64,000 nucleotides of DNA from Marinomonas phaeophyticola (GCF_026966905.1 NZ_JAPUBN010000016.1:62001-126000), one strand, 5' to 3'; numbered from the stretch's first letter, positions 15,960 through 26,799 are shown. Notes: generated by a model not told the origin, from the letters alone. Translations and numbers: made by a program.

Positions 15960-17042
15960 TTAATATTTTTCGCTTTTTTCTACTACATAGCCTTCTTCAG
16001 CCCTTGGTTTAACCCAAACATTAGAAAACCAGTGATAATTTGTACTTTTTTTAACCGGCATAGTGCAATTAATCCGCCCTCTACCGTAAGAAAAGGCTTT
16101 CTTCGCCGTAATGGACACTTTTTGTTCAGTTAGCCAATTAATATCGGCTTTACCTTGTCCAGACACATAACAAGTAAACTCTTTGGTACGATATTGGCCT
16201 TCTTTAAAAGAAAGAGTCATAGACACAGGCTCTTCCCCTGCAAAATCTCCCCCGGTATCTACCTTTGTTAGCGGCATTGGAACTGAAGATAGTTTAGTTT
16301 TTAATGTCGATAACTTTGCATAAGCACCAGATGCGGGAAAACGAGGTAAATTTGAGAAATCAGAGTCCGAGCTTACAACACCGGATTGCTGCCCAAAACC
16401 AACGATGTCCAACTCCTCTAAGAAAGAACGAATCAACTCATTGGATTCCCCATAGGGATAAGCTAACATTTTGGGCGAACTTCCTAGCGTCTCAACCAGT
16501 AAACTCTCAACTTCTAGCACCTCTTGTTTTATTCTCGCAAACCAAGCTGAGAAACTTTCCTCTTCATTATGTCGCATCATATAAGGGTGACTCATCGTAT
16601 GATTCGCCATGACGGCACCATACTGCTGCATTTCCCTCATCTCGTCCCAGGTTAGAAAGTTACGATTCTTATGTAAAACAGGGTCGGTATTAATAAAAAC
16701 CGTAAAAGGAAAGCTTTTCTCTTTTAAGATAGGAAAGCCTTTTTCATAAATGTTTTTATAAGCATCATCAAACGTTATCGCAACCGCTTTATCAGGAAGA
16801 CCCTCCCCGTTTCTTAACTTCTTTATTCCAGAGGATAAATCAATAACTTGATAACCATCATTTTCTAAGAACTCCAAATGTTCTCGAAACTGTGCTGGTG
16901 TCACAGAGGTCGAAAAAGGGGTTTCTTCCCCTACATGATGATACTGCAGTATAGGGAGATGAAATTGTTCGGCTTGAATATATGAAGACAGCAATATGGA
17001 GCCCCCAATACATAACCCGGCTGATAGTTTAACGATGGACAT
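15960..17042 (-). CDS. Exported polysaccharide deacetylase (CE4, NodB-like)
   Basis: A 360-residue protein with a signal peptide (about 1-24, ending IQA). The NodB/CE4 domain (about 28-240) starts with LPILQYHHV and has the catalytic TFDDAYKN (first Asp as base, second as metal ligand; about residues 90-97) and the metal-binding HTMSHPYM (two His, about 147-153). The C-terminal about 110 residues form a beta-rich domain with a cysteine pair, FTCYVSG and INCTMP. Together they resemble PgaB-like N-deacetylases, which remove acetyl groups from beta-1,6-GlcNAc polymers, but there is no PgaA/C/D nearby. AGGTG six bases before the ATG supports the start. Monocistronic. Confidence 0.82.
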   Translation of the reverse strand: MSIVKLSAGLCIGGSILLSSYIQAEQFHLPILQYHHVGEETPFSTSVTPAQFREHLEFLENDGYQVIDLSSGIKKLRNGEGLPDKAVAITFDDAYKNIYEKGFPILKEKSFPFTVFINTDPVLHKNRNFLTWDEMREMQQYGAVMANHTMSHPYMMRHNEEESFSAWFARIKQEVLEVESLLVETLGSSPKMLAYPYGESNELIRSFLEELDIVGFGQQSGVVSSDSDFSNLPRFPASGAYAKLSTLKTKLSSVPMPLTKVDTGGDFAGEEPVSMTLSFKEGQYRTKEFTCYVSGQGKADINWLTEQKVSITAKKAFSYGRGRINCTMPVKKSTNYHWFSNVWVKPRAEEGYVVEKSEKY

Positions 17043-17242
17043 TTTTTCACCTATTCATAAATGATCAAGACATAGTATCAAAAACAGGCGCAAGTAACGT
17101 TTGTAAAACATAATATAACAAAATCTCATGTCTATTTTATGACAACTGTTATGGTCAAAATAGCATCTCGCTGCATCTGTTTAGTTTTTCAACAGTCTTC
17201 TAAACTCAATAGAACATCAACAAGCAAAAGCAGGTACATAGT

Positions 17243-18448
17243 ATGAGCAAAATAACTTTCTTAAATAATCTTGAACACCAACTCGCTGAACTTAAAGAAC
17301 AGGGATTGTTTAAAGAAGAGCGCATGCTAAAGTCACCTCAAGCCGCGAGTGTTATCGGTAATGATGATCAACCTCTTATCAACCTTTGCGCTAATAACTA
17401 CTTAGGGCTTGCGAATAACGAAGACCTTGTGACTCATGCAAAAAACGCTCTAGATAAATACGGTTACGGTATGGCCTCTGTACGCTTTATTTGCGGCACA
17501 CAATCTATTCATACTGAATTAGAGAATCAATTAAGTGATTTTTTGGGGATGGAGGATACGATCCTTTATTCTTCTTGCTTCGACGCCAATACAGGGCTAT
17601 TTGAAACTCTACTAACAGATAAAGATGCCATCATCAGTGATTCCTTAAATCATGCAAGTATTATAGATGGTGTGCGTCTATGTAAAGCGAAACGCTTCCG
17701 CTATCAGAACAATGATATGCAAGATTTAGAGTTGCAACTGCAAAAAGCCATTGAATCAGGAGCCGAAACGACATTAATCGTTACCGATGGCGTATTCTCT
17801 ATGGATGGCATTATTGCGAACCTTAAAGCGGTATGTGACCTGGCAGACAAATACGATGCTCTTGTCATGGTAGATGATTCTCACGCAGTAGGCTTCCTAG
17901 GAGATAACGGTCGAGGCAGCCACGAATATTGCGATGTCATGGGTCGCATTGATATTATCACTGGCACCTTAGGTAAAGCACTAGGAGGTGCCTCTGGTGG
18001 CTATACAAGTGCATCAAAACCGATTATCGAATGGTTACGTCAACGCTCTCGCCCTTACTTGTTTTCTAACTCATTAGCGCCTGTCATTGTCTCAACGACA
18101 CTGCATGTATTAGAAAAAATACAATCGGGTCATGAAGCTCGCCAAGCGCTCAAACAAAACAGCGAATATTTTCGTGAGAAAATGACTCAACTTGGATTTA
18201 CACTTGTACCGGGAGACCATGCCATCATCCCTGTGATGTTGGGTGATGCCAAAGTATCCCAAATTATGGCCGCAAAACTCTTTGAAAAAGGCGTTTATGT
18301 TACTGGTTTTTATTACCCTGTCGTCCCTCTTGGAAAAGCAAGAATCAGAACACAAATGTCAGCTACACTTACCCAAGAACAATTGGATTATGCTATCGAA
18401 GCTTTTGCCTCTGTAGGCAGAGAATTGAATATTATTGGAGCGTCATAA
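17243..18448 (+). CDS. kbl: 2-amino-3-ketobutyrate CoA ligase (glycine C-acetyltransferase)
   Basis: A 401-residue PLP enzyme of the alpha-oxoamine synthase family. It converts 2-amino-3-ketobutyrate and CoA into glycine and acetyl-CoA, the second step of threonine degradation. Landmarks are [13 protein letters not shown] near residue 50, [22 protein letters not shown] and the PLP lysine in [13 protein letters not shown] (about residue 245). A good ribosome site (AGG, eight bases) precedes the ATG. Its stop is immediately followed by the tdh start, with the tdh ribosome site inside kbl, so both steps are co-expressed. Length matches E. coli Kbl (398). Confidence 0.96.
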   Translation: MSKITFLNNLEHQLAELKEQGLFKEERMLKSPQAASVIGNDDQPLINLCANNYLGLANNEDLVTHAKNALDKYGYGMASVRFICGTQSIHTELENQLSDFLGMEDTILYSSCFDANTGLFETLLTDKDAIISDSLNHASIIDGVRLCKAKRFRYQNNDMQDLELQLQKAIESGAETTLIVTDGVFSMDGIIANLKAVCDLADKYDALVMVDDSHAVGFLGDNGRGSHEYCDVMGRIDIITGTLGKALGGASGGYTSASKPIIEWLRQRSRPYLFSNSLAPVIVSTTLHVLEKIQSGHEARQALKQNSEYFREKMTQLGFTLVPGDHAIIPVMLGDAKVSQIMAAKLFEKGVYVTGFYYPVVPLGKARIRTQMSATLTQEQLDYAIEAFASVGRELNIIGAS

Positions 18449-19474
18449 ATGAAAACCCTAGCTAAAACACACAATACTCCAGGTATATGGATGACAGATG
18501 CAGACATCCCAGAATATGGTAATAATGATGTTCTCATTAAAATCCGCAAGACCGCTATTTGTGGAACGGACATGCATATCTATCATTGGGATGATTGGGC
18601 GCAAAAAACCATTCCAGTTCCGATGGTAGTAGGTCACGAGTTTATTGGTGAAATTGCGGCTTTGGGTCCAGAGGTCACTGAGTTTAAAATAGGTGATCGA
18701 GTTTCTGGTGAAGGACACATTACCTGTGGCCACTGCCGTAATTGTCGAGCTGGACGTAGGCACCTTTGCGGGAAAACCATTGGTGTCGGCGTTAATAGAA
18801 CAGGGGCTTTCGCTGAATACCTAGTTATTCCAGCCACCAATGCGTTCAAAATACCCGATAATATCTCTGACGATTTGGCGGCGATTTTTGACCCCTTCGG
18901 TAACGCGGTTCATACTGCTCTGTCTTTTGATTTGATTGGTGAAGATGTCCTAATTACCGGAGCGGGTCCTATTGGAGCAATGGCAGCGGCCATATGTCGT
19001 CATGTTGGTGCTCGCAATGTTGTCATCACAGATGTTAATGATTTCCGCCTGGATCTTGCAAAAAAATTGGGCGCGACTAGAGTGGTCAATGTTGCCAAAG
19101 AAGACATTAAAGATGTGATGGCTGAAATGGGGATGAAGGAAGGCTTTGACGTTGGTCTTGAAATGTCAGGCAACGGACAAGCATTTAACGCTATGCTCAA
19201 TAATATGAATCATGGAGGCAAGGTGGCCATGCTGGGTATTCCAAGTGAAGGGACCGTCATTGACTGGAACCAAGTCATTTTCAAAGGGTTGCAGCTGAAA
19301 GGAATTTACGGTCGAGAGATGTTTGAAACTTGGTACAAAATGGTCGCTATGCTGCAGTCAGGGTTAGACATTAGCAGTATCATTACCCATCATTTCTCTG
19401 TTGATGATTTTCAGTTAGGTTTTGATGCCATGGCATCAGGGCAATCAGGCAAAGTCATCTTAGACTGGACCTAA
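18449..19474 (+). CDS. tdh: L-threonine 3-dehydrogenase
   Basis: A 341-residue zinc-dependent medium-chain dehydrogenase, same length as E. coli Tdh. It oxidises L-threonine to 2-amino-3-ketobutyrate with NAD+. Catalytic zinc ligands are in [13 protein letters not shown] (Cys about 38) and GHEFIGE. The structural zinc cluster is [15 protein letters not shown] (about 93-107). The NAD-binding fold starts at [19 protein letters not shown] lies at the end of kbl, eight bases before the ATG. The product is unstable and is passed to Kbl. Confidence 0.97.
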   Translation: MKTLAKTHNTPGIWMTDADIPEYGNNDVLIKIRKTAICGTDMHIYHWDDWAQKTIPVPMVVGHEFIGEIAALGPEVTEFKIGDRVSGEGHITCGHCRNCRAGRRHLCGKTIGVGVNRTGAFAEYLVIPATNAFKIPDNISDDLAAIFDPFGNAVHTALSFDLIGEDVLITGAGPIGAMAAAICRHVGARNVVITDVNDFRLDLAKKLGATRVVNVAKEDIKDVMAEMGMKEGFDVGLEMSGNGQAFNAMLNNMNHGGKVAMLGIPSEGTVIDWNQVIFKGLQLKGIYGREMFETWYKMVAMLQSGLDISSIITHHFSVDDFQLGFDAMASGQSGKVILDWT

Positions 19475-19500
19475 GCAACTAAAAAGGTATATTTTTGAAG

Positions 19501-19561
19501 AGAATTGGCGCGATGACTTGCGTCAATTCTATCTAAAAGGTAGCGTTAAGCTTTCGCTTAA
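19501..19561 (+). other. Two hairpins between tdh and nudC
   Basis: AGAATTGGCGC (19501-19511) pairs with GCGTCAATTCT (19520-19530), 11 pairs including one G-T. TTAAGC (19546-19551) pairs with GCTTAA (19556-19561) around a TTTC loop. Neither is followed by a T-run. They could be a weak terminator, an mRNA processing site or a leader structure of nudC. Confidence 0.55.
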
Positions 19562-19575
19562 TTTAGAGCTAAAGC

Positions 19576-20382
19576 ATGTTAACCATTGGAACAAGCACTC
19601 ATCCTAGACCTCATAATGAGGCACTCTTTCTGTTAATGCACCGTGGTAGCATTTTAACCACAATAGAATCACATGACTTCCTTGTAACCATTGATCAATT
19701 TCAGCCTGAAGCAGAATCCCAACCGGTTTTTTGCGGCGAATGGCATGGCAAAGACGTTTTTGCGTGCCTACTTAAATCCGTTCCACCTAGCTTCCAAGAA
19801 ACCGATTTTAGAGAGCTACTCTTTTCTCAGGACGAAGCTGGATATTACCTACTCAGCCGGTCAAGACAACTTGCTACCTGGGATGCTGATCATCAGTTTT
19901 GTGGTCGCTGCGGAACCTCTTTCAATAAGAGGCACGATACGGAACACACCAAAATTTGCCCAAAATGTAACTTAAGGCACTACCCTCGCATTTCACCCTG
20001 CGTAATCGTAGCCATACGTAAAGAAAACCAAATACTGCTTGCAAGAGGCATCCATTCACCACCAAATCGATTCAGTAATATTGCCGGTTTTGTTGAGGCG
20101 GGAGAAAGCTTAGAACAAGCCGTAGTAAGAGAAGTAAATGAAGAAGTAGGTATTGAGGTGACAAATATTCAGTACACGTCAAGTCAACCTTGGTCATTCC
20201 CACATCAACTTATGGTTGGTTTTTTAGCCGACTACGTTAGTGGGGAGATTATAGCGGCACCAGGAGAAATTGCCGAAGCTGGCTGGTATAATATTGATCA
20301 ATTGCCACCCATCCCGCCACCAGCAACCATCTCAGGACAAATAATTTTAGAGCAGATTGAAAGAATTAAACAATCACAATAG
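19576..20382 (+). CDS. nudC: NAD(H) pyrophosphatase / RNA decapping Nudix enzyme NudC
   Basis: A 268-residue Nudix hydrolase that cleaves NADH to NMNH and AMP and removes NAD caps from RNA. The zinc ribbon is CGRCG...CPKC (about residues 113-135) and the adjoining RHYPRISPCVIVAI leads into the Nudix domain. The Nudix box GFVEAGESLEQAVVREVNEEVG (about 173-194 in two stretches) carries the metal-binding REVNEE glutamates. The NudC-specific SQPWSFPHQLM motif follows (SQPWPFP in most relatives). Start has only a weak upstream site. It ends before a bidirectional terminator. Confidence 0.93.
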   Translation: MLTIGTSTHPRPHNEALFLLMHRGSILTTIESHDFLVTIDQFQPEAESQPVFCGEWHGKDVFACLLKSVPPSFQETDFRELLFSQDEAGYYLLSRSRQLATWDADHQFCGRCGTSFNKRHDTEHTKICPKCNLRHYPRISPCVIVAIRKENQILLARGIHSPPNRFSNIAGFVEAGESLEQAVVREVNEEVGIEVTNIQYTSSQPWSFPHQLMVGFLADYVSGEIIAAPGEIAEAGWYNIDQLPPIPPPATISGQIILEQIERIKQSQ

Positions 20383-20395
20383 CATTCCAAAAGTA

Positions 20396-20437
20396 TAAAA
20401 AAGCCCATATATGGTTAAGTACATGGGCCTTTTTTAT
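20396..20437. terminator. Bidirectional terminator between nudC and ppnN
   Basis: AAAAAGCCCAT and ATGGGCCTTTTTT form a stem with A-tract and T-tract on either side, between the ends of two convergent genes. Confidence 0.8.
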
Positions 20438-20445
20438 ACATTATG

Positions 20446-21825
20446 TCACCGCTCGCCAGTTACAACCTTATAGCAAGGAATATATTCACTTCCAGGTAAT
20501 TTCATTCGCTGCTGTGATACAAAAGCCTGTAGTAATAAATCCAGTTTTGCTAATAAGGCTTTATCACCATGAATTTCGAAAGGTCCATGTTCCTTAATAT
20601 AAGACACCCCATTCGCTTTAACATTACCAGCCACAATAGAAGAAAACGCTCTTCTTAAATCTGCAGCTAACAAATGCACGGGCTGATCAAAATTAAGATT
20701 CAAAGCCGCCACTCTCTCATGATTTGGCTCGAACGGTCGCTGAAACTCCTCAGGAATATGCAGTTTCCAGTTATAATAAAACGCATCATGATGAAGTCTA
20801 CGGTATGCTTTAACCTCATCCATTCCGTCCTTCATAACCTTAGCAACAGTCGACTCATCATCTATGATAATTTGATATTTCGCTTGCGCTTCTTTACCTA
20901 ATACTTCACCAATAAACTCATGTATTTGTTCAAAGTAGGACGCACTTTCTTTTGGCCCAGTAAAGACTACAGGAAAGGGGATATTGTCATTTTTAGGGTG
21001 TAACAAAATACCTAATAAGTACAATATTTCTTCTGCTGTACCAGCCCCACCAGGAAAAACAATAATGCCATGCCCTGCTCTTACAAACGCTTCTAAACGT
21101 TTTTCAATATCCGGCATAATAACCAATTGATTTACAATTGGATTAGGAGATTCAGCAGCAATAATTCCCGGTTCTGTTAGCCCTAGATAAACACCGTCTT
21201 TAATTCGTTGTTTCGCATGTGCAATGGCCGCGCCTTTCATCGGTCCTTTCATTGCGCCAGGACCACAGCCTGTACAAATATTCAAATCTCGTAAGCCTAA
21301 TTCATGACCTACTTTTTTCGTATAATCGTATTCGTGTCGAGCAATAGAATGCCCACCCCAACAGACAATTAAATCCAAATCATCAGAACGCCTAAATACA
21401 TTTGCATTCCGTAATAGTTCAAAAACCACATTGGTAATTTTATCTGAGCTCGCGTCGGCTAACCCTCTGGCTAAATTGTATTCGTGGTGCGTGAAAATAA
21501 TATCGCGCAACACTGAAAACAGCATTTCACGGACACTACGAATCATTTTACCATCAACAAAAGCACTACTAGGGGCATTAATTAATTGCAGCTTAACGCC
21601 CCTTTCCTGCTGAATAATCCGTATTTCAAAGTCATTAAACTCATCCATTACGGCCTGAGCATCGTCAGAATCGCTGCCACAATTTAAAATGGCGAGAGAA
21701 CAGCGACGAAACAACTCATGCAACTGACCTGAGTCTTCAGATATACGAGAGATCTCATCTTGTGATAGCATTTCAAGTGCACCTTTTGGTGCAACAAGCG
21801 CATTAACGCGATCTTGATACTGCAT
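20446..21825 (-). CDS. ppnN: Nucleotide 5'-monophosphate nucleosidase PpnN (YgdH)
   Basis: A 459-residue cytoplasmic enzyme that hydrolyses the N-glycosidic bond of purine and pyrimidine nucleoside monophosphates to give base and ribose 5-phosphate; in E. coli it is activated by (p)ppGpp. The central LOG domain has the PGGAGTAEEILYLLGILL motif (about 278-295) and the substrate-site block CTGCGPGAMKGPMKGA. The long N-terminal (1-140) and C-terminal (about 360-459) parts are those that gate the active site in PpnN and separate it from small LOG proteins. AGGAGG precedes the ATG. E. coli PpnN has 454 residues. Confidence 0.92.
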   Translation of the reverse strand: MQYQDRVNALVAPKGALEMLSQDEISRISEDSGQLHELFRRCSLAILNCGSDSDDAQAVMDEFNDFEIRIIQQERGVKLQLINAPSSAFVDGKMIRSVREMLFSVLRDIIFTHHEYNLARGLADASSDKITNVVFELLRNANVFRRSDDLDLIVCWGGHSIARHEYDYTKKVGHELGLRDLNICTGCGPGAMKGPMKGAAIAHAKQRIKDGVYLGLTEPGIIAAESPNPIVNQLVIMPDIEKRLEAFVRAGHGIIVFPGGAGTAEEILYLLGILLHPKNDNIPFPVVFTGPKESASYFEQIHEFIGEVLGKEAQAKYQIIIDDESTVAKVMKDGMDEVKAYRRLHHDAFYYNWKLHIPEEFQRPFEPNHERVAALNLNFDQPVHLLAADLRRAFSSIVAGNVKANGVSYIKEHGPFEIHGDKALLAKLDLLLQAFVSQQRMKLPGSEYIPCYKVVTGER

Positions 21826-21895
21826 GATCGCCTCCTTTTACAAAGCGTTTAATTGAAAGATTATAGTGATACCAGCAAGCACTTTTATCAAGTCA

Positions 21896-21919
21896 TAAAA
21901 AAACCGCTTTCGCGGTTTT
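21896..21919 (-). terminator. Terminator at the end of the peroxiredoxin gene
   Basis: On the minus strand AAACCGC-GAAA-GCGGTTT with a GNRA-like loop is followed by TTTTTTT. The stem begins at the stop codon of the peroxiredoxin gene. Confidence 0.85.
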
Positions 21920-22397
21920 ATAGTTGATTCAATACGTATTCTGCAGAACTCACATTAAATTCACCAGGTTCATCCAGCCATAACTGACCGACAATACCAT
22001 TATCTACCAGCATGGCGTAACGTCGGCTACGAATACCCATTTTAGCCGTTGAGATATCGAGCTCTAACCCCATTGATTTAGTCAGTTCAGCGAGGCCGTC
22101 TGCAGCCATAGTAATATGTTCGGCATTATTCGCTTTACCCCATGCATCCATAACAAAGACATCATTTACTGATAAGCACATGAGCTCATCGATACCTTTT
22201 TCTTTAAATGCATCTGCATGAGCAACAAACCCTGGTAAATGACTCACGCTGCAAGTTGGCGTAAATGCTCCAGGAACAGCAAACAACACCACTTTTTTAC
22301 CCGCAAAGAAATCCGTTACATTAATAAATTCAGGTCCGTTTTCCCCCATTATTTGAAACTGACCTATTGGCAACATATCCCCAATCTGAATTGACAC
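21918..22397 (-). CDS. Peroxiredoxin (Prx5 / hybrid-type peroxiredoxin domain)
   Basis: A 159-residue thiol peroxidase of the Prx5 subfamily that reduces H2O2 and organic hydroperoxides. The peroxidatic cysteine is in VPGAFTPTCSVSHLPGF (Cys about 49). Phe/Asp of SVNDVFVMDAW and the arginine in the IRSRRYAMLVDNG region complete the family pattern. A cysteine in ELMCLSVND (about residue 74) could be a second thiol partner. In some bacteria this domain is fused to glutaredoxin; here it stands alone, so the reductant is unknown. It starts with GTG, with GGAG seven bases upstream. No OxyR site was recognised. Confidence 0.9.
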   Translation of the reverse strand: MSIQIGDMLPIGQFQIMGENGPEFINVTDFFAGKKVVLFAVPGAFTPTCSVSHLPGFVAHADAFKEKGIDELMCLSVNDVFVMDAWGKANNAEHITMAADGLAELTKSMGLELDISTAKMGIRSRRYAMLVDNGIVGQLWLDEPGEFNVSSAEYVLNQL

Positions 22398-22464
22398 TGA
22401 TTTTCTCCCAGTTAAATAATCACGACGGTTAGATTATTCATCTAAAAGCGTGAACAGTCTACAT

Positions 22465-24438
22465 TTAACGGATAGTAAACTGTTTTAATAAATCTTGTTG
22501 ATGACTCGCCAGTTTTTCTAAGCCATCACTATCTTGGGCCGTTTTAACTGCGGCTAGTGATGCCTGCTCTGACATATCAGCAATATGATGAACACTTTGG
22601 CTAATTTCTGTTGCTACCGCCGACTGCTGTTCTGCTGCCGTTGCAATTTGCGTAGTTAAATCTCTTATATCTGATACGAAACCTTGCATTTCTTGCAATG
22701 AGACACCGACTTCTTGAGCTTTGGTGACACTTTCATAGGCGCTAGAACAGCTTCTAGACATGCTAGAAACAGTCCCTTTGACACCATTCTGCAACTCAAC
22801 AATGACACGTTGAATTTCTTCCGTCGAACTATGCGTCCGATTTGCCAGTGTTCTAACTTCATCCGCCACAACCGAGAATCCTCGCCCTTGCTCACCCGCT
22901 CGAGCGGCTTCAATAGCGGCATTCAATGCAAGAAGGTTCGTCTGTTCAGCAATACCTTGTATTACTTCAAGAATTTTACCAATACTCTGGGAATGCTCAT
23001 CTAGTACATTCACCATTTTTGCAGAGCTTTCAATTTCACGAACCAACACTTCAATCTCTTTTACATTGGCATCCATTTGGTGCCTATTATCAAGTGCCTT
23101 TTGGTCCACCAACTGAACTTGACGCAACGCGGTTTCAGAGCTTTTCGCCACTTCCTGTACTGTCGCCGCCATTTCTGTCATGGCCGACGCAACACTCGTC
23201 GTTTGCTCATTCTGTGCATTCATTAAAGATTTAGATTCATTTGCTAATCGAGAACTATTTTGAGCCGAACTAGACACTTCAGATGAGGCCTTACTAATGT
23301 CTTTCATCACCCCTTCCAGTCTATCAACCAGATCATTAACCCAATTAGACAGTTCTCCTAACTCGTCTTTAGAAGACACCTTTACTCGCTTAGTAAAGTC
23401 TCCTTGAGCAATTTTACCCAATACAGACATAACCTCACTTAAAGGACGCTTGATACTGCGACTGACCCACAAAGCCACAAGAGCCGCAATCGCGATTGAA
23501 ATAAGCACAATGGCGAACGACAGTAATCTAGAGAAATCGGCTGCGCCCGAAGCGTCGTCACGAGACTCATCTCTAACATCGTCCGCTAATGACAATAAAT
23601 TATCTGTATTCTGAGAAATCACACTCATTATATTTGAAAGCTGCTTAGCATTCTCAACCGATTTTTCCTGCATCGCCAAGAAGTTTCTATAACGCATAAT
23701 CACACCTTCATCAGGAATAACCGCGTCTTCAACTTCTTGGATTAGAATCTCAATATTTTCATCTTGTACGTGCTTCATTTTATTATGCACATCACCAAAC
23801 AAGCGCACCAATGATGTATACAATACGTCGAGGTATTCTAAATCCTTTTGATCAAAGTAATCATTGACTGTTGCCTGCATACTTTGCATTTGCGTAGTCA
23901 TATAAATCGCCGCAAACATAACTTCAGAATCAGAAGACTCCGTTAATATTTGAAGATCTTCAATGGCAAATAAAATCGAATCCTTTAAATCCAGCTTTTT
24001 CTCTAACACAACAGCATTATTCTCAATCATTGATTTATGATTAACAAAAGCCGCCTGGGCAATACTGTAAAACTTATTTGCCTCGGTTTCTAACAAAGTC
24101 AACTCTGACGACATTTTAGATCGATTTTTAATCAATCCAGCTAACTTTTGAGAGCGCTCAATAAACATATCTTTACGAGAAGAGAACTCATTTTCTAACA
24201 ATTTAATTTCATCAGTATCGCTGCTCAGCAAAAACCTCAACATTATCGAATTAGACAACATTAATTCATCTTTAACCTGATTACTTGTCATGACAATGTC
24301 TGCCACTTCACCGGTGACAACATCAAGCTTTTCCTCAACTTGCTTAAGCCCAAAGAAACCCGCGCTGGCAACAACGACTATTAACAGCACTAGAACAGCA
24401 AAACCGCTCAAGATTCGTTGTATTACAGATAAAGACAT
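22465..24438 (-). CDS. Methyl-accepting chemotaxis protein
   Basis: A 657-residue chemoreceptor. A first membrane helix (about 8-30) is followed by a helical periplasmic sensor (about 32-300), a second membrane helix (about 303-325; [21 protein letters not shown]), a HAMP domain (about 327-380) and a cytoplasmic signalling domain. The signalling tip, which binds CheW/CheA, is recognisable as [22 protein letters not shown] then [15 protein letters not shown]. The all-helical sensor resembles HBM/four-helix bundle ligand modules, and the ligand cannot be told. The ATG at 24438 is chosen with AAGGGG upstream; a TTG further up is unlikely. No CheW-pentapeptide-like C-terminus (ends LLKQFTIR). Confidence 0.92.
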   Translation of the reverse strand: MSLSVIQRILSGFAVLVLLIVVVASAGFFGLKQVEEKLDVVTGEVADIVMTSNQVKDELMLSNSIMLRFLLSSDTDEIKLLENEFSSRKDMFIERSQKLAGLIKNRSKMSSELTLLETEANKFYSIAQAAFVNHKSMIENNAVVLEKKLDLKDSILFAIEDLQILTESSDSEVMFAAIYMTTQMQSMQATVNDYFDQKDLEYLDVLYTSLVRLFGDVHNKMKHVQDENIEILIQEVEDAVIPDEGVIMRYRNFLAMQEKSVENAKQLSNIMSVISQNTDNLLSLADDVRDESRDDASGAADFSRLLSFAIVLISIAIAALVALWVSRSIKRPLSEVMSVLGKIAQGDFTKRVKVSSKDELGELSNWVNDLVDRLEGVMKDISKASSEVSSSAQNSSRLANESKSLMNAQNEQTTSVASAMTEMAATVQEVAKSSETALRQVQLVDQKALDNRHQMDANVKEIEVLVREIESSAKMVNVLDEHSQSIGKILEVIQGIAEQTNLLALNAAIEAARAGEQGRGFSVVADEVRTLANRTHSSTEEIQRVIVELQNGVKGTVSSMSRSCSSAYESVTKAQEVGVSLQEMQGFVSDIRDLTTQIATAAEQQSAVATEISQSVHHIADMSEQASLAAVKTAQDSDGLEKLASHQQDLLKQFTIR

Positions 24439-24700
24439 TAGGCACCCCTTCAAGGCAAATCAATTAATACGATCCGTTAAACGATCACTCGACAACGATT
24501 AAAACATAGCATATAAAAAAGTACTTTATATTAAACAAAACAAATGTATACAATCTTAGCTAGAATGAAATAGTAATTTCAAAAACATAAAAAAGCGAAC
24601 TTTTGTACTACTAATGTCTCTATATCCTGTTCATTTGGTCATTTAATTTATTTAAGCACTTCAATCTGTTAAATTTCCATTCCCATACACCATACAAAAT

Positions 24701-26134
24701 ATGTGCCGCAAACTTATGGAACAACCTTTATACGAAAAAATTGCCAACCAAATAGAACAACAAATTTTAGATGGTGTTTTTTTATCTGGCACAAAAATCA
24801 CTTCCGTAAGAAAATGCAGCAGCCAACTGAATGTCAGTGTGGCAACCATTCTACAAGCCTATAGCCTTTTAGAAGATCGTGGCGTTATTAAAGCGCAACC
24901 ACAGAAAGGCTACTATGTTCAAAATATTTTACCTAGTCCTAAGTCGGCGGAAACACTCCCTTCACCGATAAAAATAGATACCGTCCCAACCCTAATTAAT
25001 AAACTACTGCATACATCGCAGGATGATTCTATTATCCAGTTTGGCGCGGCTATTCCAGAAGGTCAATTCTTACCTATCAGGCAGTTACAAAGGTCGGTAG
25101 GAAGACTCATGCGGCTAGAGCCAGAGATTTGCGCCGCTTATGAGTTTACCCCTGGCGCACTGAGTTTACGTAGACAGATTGCGATTAGAATGCTGGACTC
25201 TGGCTGTAAAATTCAACCTAGTGATATTACCATCACTCTAGGTTGTCAAAATGCCATCATGCATGCCCTACAAGCCGTTACTAAAGCTGGGGACACTGTC
25301 GCCGTCGAGACACCAACCTATCATGGCATACTCCAAGCCATTGATGTCTTGAACTTACAGGCCATCGAAGTTCCTTGTCATCCAAACTCTGGTATCGACT
25401 TACAGCACTTAGAAACGGCGTTAAATAACTGGGATGTAAAGGCTTGCTTGGTAACACCCAATAATCAAAACCCAACAGGTTCTTCGCTAGCAAAAGCCAG
25501 TCGTGAGAAGTTATTACAGATATGCCACCAGCATAACACCACCATCATTGAAGACGATGTATATGGTGAATTAAGCTATGAAAACAAACGAGAGAATTCC
25601 TTATTATCCTACACAGAGTATAAAAACGTCATTTACTGTAGCTCTTTTTCAAAAAGCATTGCTCCGGGATTCCGAGTTGGTTGGATCATTGGAGGGCTAC
25701 AACAAGAAAGAATTGAGCACTATGCATCCGTTCAGTCTCTCGCTATTCCTACGTTAACTCAAAGAGCTATCGCTAATTTCTTAGAAAATGGCGCTTATGA
25801 CAGGCACCTAAGAAAGACACGTCAAGCCTATGAAGAAAATCTGCACCGTTGTAGAGCCCTAATTTCCAAGTACTTCCCAGAAGGCACCACGATCTCCTCT
25901 CCTTCCGGAGGGTTTTTATTATGGATTACACTTCCTAAAGATATTAATGCATTAGAACTTCACAAACGCGCTCTGTCAGAGGGAATTGGCACCATTCCAG
26001 GTCTGGTGTTTAGCATTACACCAAAATTCACACATCACCTGAGAATTAGCTATGCGATCTCTTGGAATAACAGAACCGATACGGCAATAAAGAAAATTGG
26101 GGAGCTTTGCCAAACTCAACAACAAGAAAAATAA
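24701..26134 (+). CDS. MocR-type regulator (GntR helix-turn-helix fused to aminotransferase fold)
   Basis: A 477-residue PLP-binding transcription factor. The N-terminal GntR winged helix (about 5-75) shows LYEKIANQIEQQILDG and the recognition part SVATILQAYSLLEDRGVI. The C-terminal class I aminotransferase fold (about 115-470) has ITLGCQNAIMHALQ, VTPNNQNPTG, IIEDDVYGEL and the PLP lysine in CSSFSKSIAPGFRVGWI (about residue 320). MocR proteins sense PLP adducts of small amines or amino acids. The ATG at 24716 is an alternative start, and neither has a clear ribosome site. No adjacent metabolic gene points to its target. Confidence 0.88.
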   Translation: MCRKLMEQPLYEKIANQIEQQILDGVFLSGTKITSVRKCSSQLNVSVATILQAYSLLEDRGVIKAQPQKGYYVQNILPSPKSAETLPSPIKIDTVPTLINKLLHTSQDDSIIQFGAAIPEGQFLPIRQLQRSVGRLMRLEPEICAAYEFTPGALSLRRQIAIRMLDSGCKIQPSDITITLGCQNAIMHALQAVTKAGDTVAVETPTYHGILQAIDVLNLQAIEVPCHPNSGIDLQHLETALNNWDVKACLVTPNNQNPTGSSLAKASREKLLQICHQHNTTIIEDDVYGELSYENKRENSLLSYTEYKNVIYCSSFSKSIAPGFRVGWIIGGLQQERIEHYASVQSLAIPTLTQRAIANFLENGAYDRHLRKTRQAYEENLHRCRALISKYFPEGTTISSPSGGFLLWITLPKDINALELHKRALSEGIGTIPGLVFSITPKFTHHLRISYAISWNNRTDTAIKKIGELCQTQQQEK

Positions 26135-26383
26135 AGGTTTTTTTACTAATCGTCACAAAATAAAAGTCACTTATTAGTGGCAAGTTTCCTCATTTTGTAA
26201 TATCCCTAATAAGGTAAAAACAAAATACAGACTCATTATAAGATGAGCTTATATTTATTCTATAAATTAAACTTATTTTAACCTGTACAGACAGTGCAAA
26301 AAGCGTACAATTCGCACTCTTTTTTAAATTAATCGCCCTAACGGCCGATAGTTTTATTATCATCTTAATTACTGGCATTTGTG

Positions 26384-26794
26384 ATGGAATTTGTTGATCA
26401 TCCCCAAGACATACCACTTCAAATTAAAGAAGTTAATGATCGAATGTTTCCTGAGACTTCTTTTGATAGAGTGGGTTTTGTTGGCATCACGTGGCAATCA
26501 AAACGCGCTTACGCAATGGGTCAAGCGGTACAGATCACCTTGAAAGAAATCGACCCTAATTTCTGCGTTACAGGAAGGGTTGTTTGGTGTGATAATCAAC
26601 AAGACAGTTTTAAGATTGCTATCGAGTTTCCAGAAAAAGAAGATTGCTTCTGTGTTCGAATGATCGAACAGTTATCTCAAATAGAGCATTATCGACGCCA
26701 AGCAAAAACACAAGGCAGACGCCTCAACTACAACGAAGCCGCGGCAGAATGGATCAATAAGTTTGCCGCATCCTTCCCAGCTTTTACGATTTAA
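26384..26794 (+). CDS. PilZ-domain-like protein
   Basis: A 136-residue cytoplasmic protein with a beta-barrel pattern resembling PilZ domains, which bind cyclic di-GMP: GQAVQITLKEI, TGRVVWCDNQQDSFKIAIEF (about residues 60-87). The usual RxxxR arginine motif at the N-terminal side is not obvious, so c-di-GMP binding is doubtful. The C-terminal about 45 residues are helical and basic. It starts at ATG 26384 or a GTG three bases earlier. It is followed after five bases by the DUF501 gene, so the two form an operon. Confidence 0.65.
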   Translation: MEFVDHPQDIPLQIKEVNDRMFPETSFDRVGFVGITWQSKRAYAMGQAVQITLKEIDPNFCVTGRVVWCDNQQDSFKIAIEFPEKEDCFCVRMIEQLSQIEHYRRQAKTQGRRLNYNEAAAEWINKFAASFPAFTI

Positions 26795-26799
26795 TCTTT

